This document shows, one piece after another, positions 62,770 through 64,000 of a DNA stretch of 64,000 nt. Location: positions 2,048,001 through 2,112,000 of the forward strand of contig NC_079884.1 in the NCBI RefSeq assembly GCF_029227915.1, written 5' to 3'. A program made the translations under genes and the position numbers. The DNA is from Hydractinia symbiolongicarpus (lineage: Eukaryota > Cnidaria > Hydrozoa > Anthoathecata > Hydractiniidae). The notes below the pieces were generated by a model, which did not search any database, was not told where the DNA came from, and saw only the letters and a program-made list of their open reading frames with translations. Position 1 is the stretch's first letter. Each line of letters begins with the position of its first letter.

Positions 62770-63488
62770 CAACTTAGTAATATCGGAAAAACATCACTAA
62801 ATGCATGTAGCTACGAATATGTGACGCAACCGTTGTAACTCAACCGGACTAATAATGTTAGAAAGACAATGAAATGTAGTTTTTGAAACTGTCTCTAATT
62901 ATTCAGCGCGCGCTAACGGCAATGATTGGTCCCACTGTACAAAATGACTAATTTAACTAAATTTTTTAATAAAGCGCTCCCACACCGCCCAGTGTAATCG
63001 CTGAGTTCCAGCAATCATGTCAAATTAAGAAGAATGTTATTTCTTGGAGTCCAATTGCCTCATTTATCACATTTATCAGGTCAAAGTCCAAAATCAGTTT
63101 AATTAACTCCCACAGCCAATCGCTTCACTGTTACAAGCGATACAACTTAGTAATATCGGAGAAATATCACTAAATACATGTTGGGACAAATATGTGACGC
63201 AATCGTTGTAACTCAAACATGTAGTTTACTGAAAATGGCTCTATTTCCTAAGTGCAGGCTGACGGTGAGGATTGGTGCCACAGTAAAAAATAACTTACTT
63301 ATCTAAATGTTTTAATGAAGCGCTACTGCAGAGCCCAGTGTAATCGATGAATTCTAGCAATGATGTCAAATTAAGAAGAATGTTATTTCTTGGAGACCAA
63401 TTGTCTCATTTATCACATTTATGAGGTCAAAGTCCAAAATCAGTTCAATTAAGTCCCACAGTCAATCGTTTCACTGTTAAAAGCGATG
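62770..63488 (+). repeat. D-plus-short dimer, copy 6 (719 bp)
   Basis: The head is regular (TAATATCGG, ACATCACTAAATGCATG); the body is D type (AGACAATG, CGGCAATG, CGCTCCCACACCGCCC). The short monomer 63143 follows. Confidence 0.78.
63143..63488 (+). repeat. Short monomer, 28-bp deletion, sublineage b (346 bp)
   Basis: Near copy of 61705 at offset 1438 with the same CTGACGGTGAGG and TAGCAATGATG variants. Confidence 0.85.
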
Positions 63489-64000
63489 CAACCTAGAATT
63501 ATCAGAAAAATATCGCTAAATACATGTTGGTACGAATATGTGACGAGACCTTTGTAACTCAACCGGACTGATACTGTTAGAAAGTCAAGGAAATGTAGGT
63601 TTTGAAACTGCTTCTATTTCTTCAGCGCGCGGTAACGGTTAGGATTGGTCCAAGAGTACAAAATGACTTACTTATCTACACTTTCAAATAAAGCGCTAGC
63701 ACAGCGCTCAGTGTAATCGCTGAGTTCCAGCAATCATGTGTAACTAAGAAGAATGTTAGTTCTTGGAGTCCAATTGGATCATTTGTCACATTTATAACGT
63801 CAAAGGTCGAAAAGAGTTCAATTAAGTCCCACAGTCAATCGTTTAACTGTTAAAAGCGATACAACTTATTAATGTCGGAAAAATATAACAAAGTACATGT
63901 TGGTGCGAATATGTGACGCAACCGTTGTTACCCAACTGGACTGATACTGTCAGAAAGTCGAGGAAACGTAGATTTTGAAACTGTCTCTGTTTCTTCAGCG
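63489..64000 (+). repeat. Return of the nine-monomer family; right-edge partial monomer
   Basis: The monomer at 63489 is E type (GAATTATCAG, GACGAGACC, GTCCAAGAGTACAAAATGAC, GCTAGCACAGCGCTCAGTG, CATGTGTAACT) and corresponds to those at 55371 and 58724. The partial monomer from 63862 (TTAATGTCGG, AAAAATATAACAAAGTAC) corresponds to 55744 and 59097. The array evidently continues beyond the window. Confidence 0.85.

Larger units (their letters stand above)
61401..63488 (+). repeat. Four-monomer repeat of D and short monomers, offset ~1438 bp
   Basis: Monomers start at 61705, 62051, 62424, 62770 and 63143; the monomer starting at 61333 switches from the nine-monomer family to D type in its first third. 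61333 matches 62770 and 61705 matches 63143 at 1437-1438. Shared rare variants include CTGACGGTGAGGATTGGTGC near 61819 and 63257, and GAATTCTAGCAATGATG near 61911 and 63349. The block interrupts the nine-monomer family, which resumes after it. Confidence 0.86.
1..64000. repeat. Satellite DNA array, ~372-bp monomer, 173 complete copies plus one partial
   Basis: The entire window is one head-to-tail tandem array. The box CAACTTAG/CAACCTAG, preceded by GCGATA or GCGATG, recurs at a spacing of 369-374 bp, or at 341-346 bp in deleted monomers; the mean spacing from position 2 to 63862 is about 369 bp. Every copy has the same orientation. All stretches without genes are explained by this repeat, so no separate intergenic content exists. 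About 372 bp is near twice a nucleosome repeat, a common size for centromeric or pericentromeric satellites; that location is inferred, not shown. The most constant parts are the ATGTTGGTACGAATATGTGA region, the TTCCAGCAATCATG region and CAATTAAGTCCCACAGTCAA. I do not recognise the satellite family. Confidence 0.98.

Noticed and set aside
1-64000. CRISPR array
   Set aside because: The repeats are about 372 bp, contiguous and diverging, without short direct repeats separated by unique spacers.
1-64000. rDNA intergenic spacer subrepeats
   Set aside because: No ribosomal RNA sequence or promoter-like unique block appears in 64 kb, and the array shows no regular long interruption.

Overview
The whole 64 kb window is a eukaryotic satellite DNA array. 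A monomer of about 372 bp repeats head to tail, always in the same orientation, from the first base to the last. Starting each monomer at the CAACTTAG or CAACCTAG box, I count 173 complete monomers (first start 2, last complete one ending 63861) and a 139-bp partial one at the right edge. I see no gene, RNA gene, transposable element, inversion or unique spacer. GC is about 39 percent. A typical monomer keeps 16 CpG dinucleotides, roughly what chance predicts, which argues against a heavily CpG-methylated vertebrate or plant heterochromatin and fits an invertebrate, perhaps an insect. The species cannot be read from the sequence.

The monomers fall into length and sequence classes: regular (369-374 bp, 152 copies); a short class lacking the same 28 bp (345-346 bp, 18 copies in two sublineages); and a rarer class lacking 31 bp elsewhere (341-342 bp, 3 copies). 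Among the regular ones are a diverged 'D' type (GTTTTATCAG head, CGCTCCCACACCGCCC), an 'E' type (GAATTATCAG head, GACGAGACC), and a right-hand family (TAATGTCGG head, AAACAAATG) found only after about 49 kb.

Higher-order structure, left to right: diverged monomers (1-4.07 kb); a five-monomer duplication (offset 1866, 4.07-7.66 kb); mixed monomers (to 10.6 kb); a four-monomer duplication (offset 1462, to 13.3 kb); a six-monomer unit (offset 2235, about 13.3-20.2 kb); a mixed stretch; a domain built on a recurring 1.09-kb three-monomer cassette (22.5-42.0 kb) that encloses an 8-monomer repeat (offset 2892) and a three-monomer duplication (offset 1118); a second five-monomer duplication (offset 1865, 42.7-46.1 kb); D-plus-short dimers with a patchwork segment (46.1-49.0 kb); a nine-monomer higher-order repeat (offset 3353, with an earlier related pair at 3350; 49.0-61.4 kb); a 2-kb D-plus-short block (offset 1438); and the start of the nine-monomer family again at the right edge.

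Nothing here works as an operon or pathway. The history is one of unequal exchange and local homogenisation. At least three places show a duplicated block that later lost exactly one monomer, leaving a chimeric monomer at the junction. Many of the junctions I could place lie in one part of the monomer (about positions 135-215), which holds a GC palindrome and a GC hairpin. Coordinates of blocks are from reading by eye; block edges are good to about 10-60 bp.
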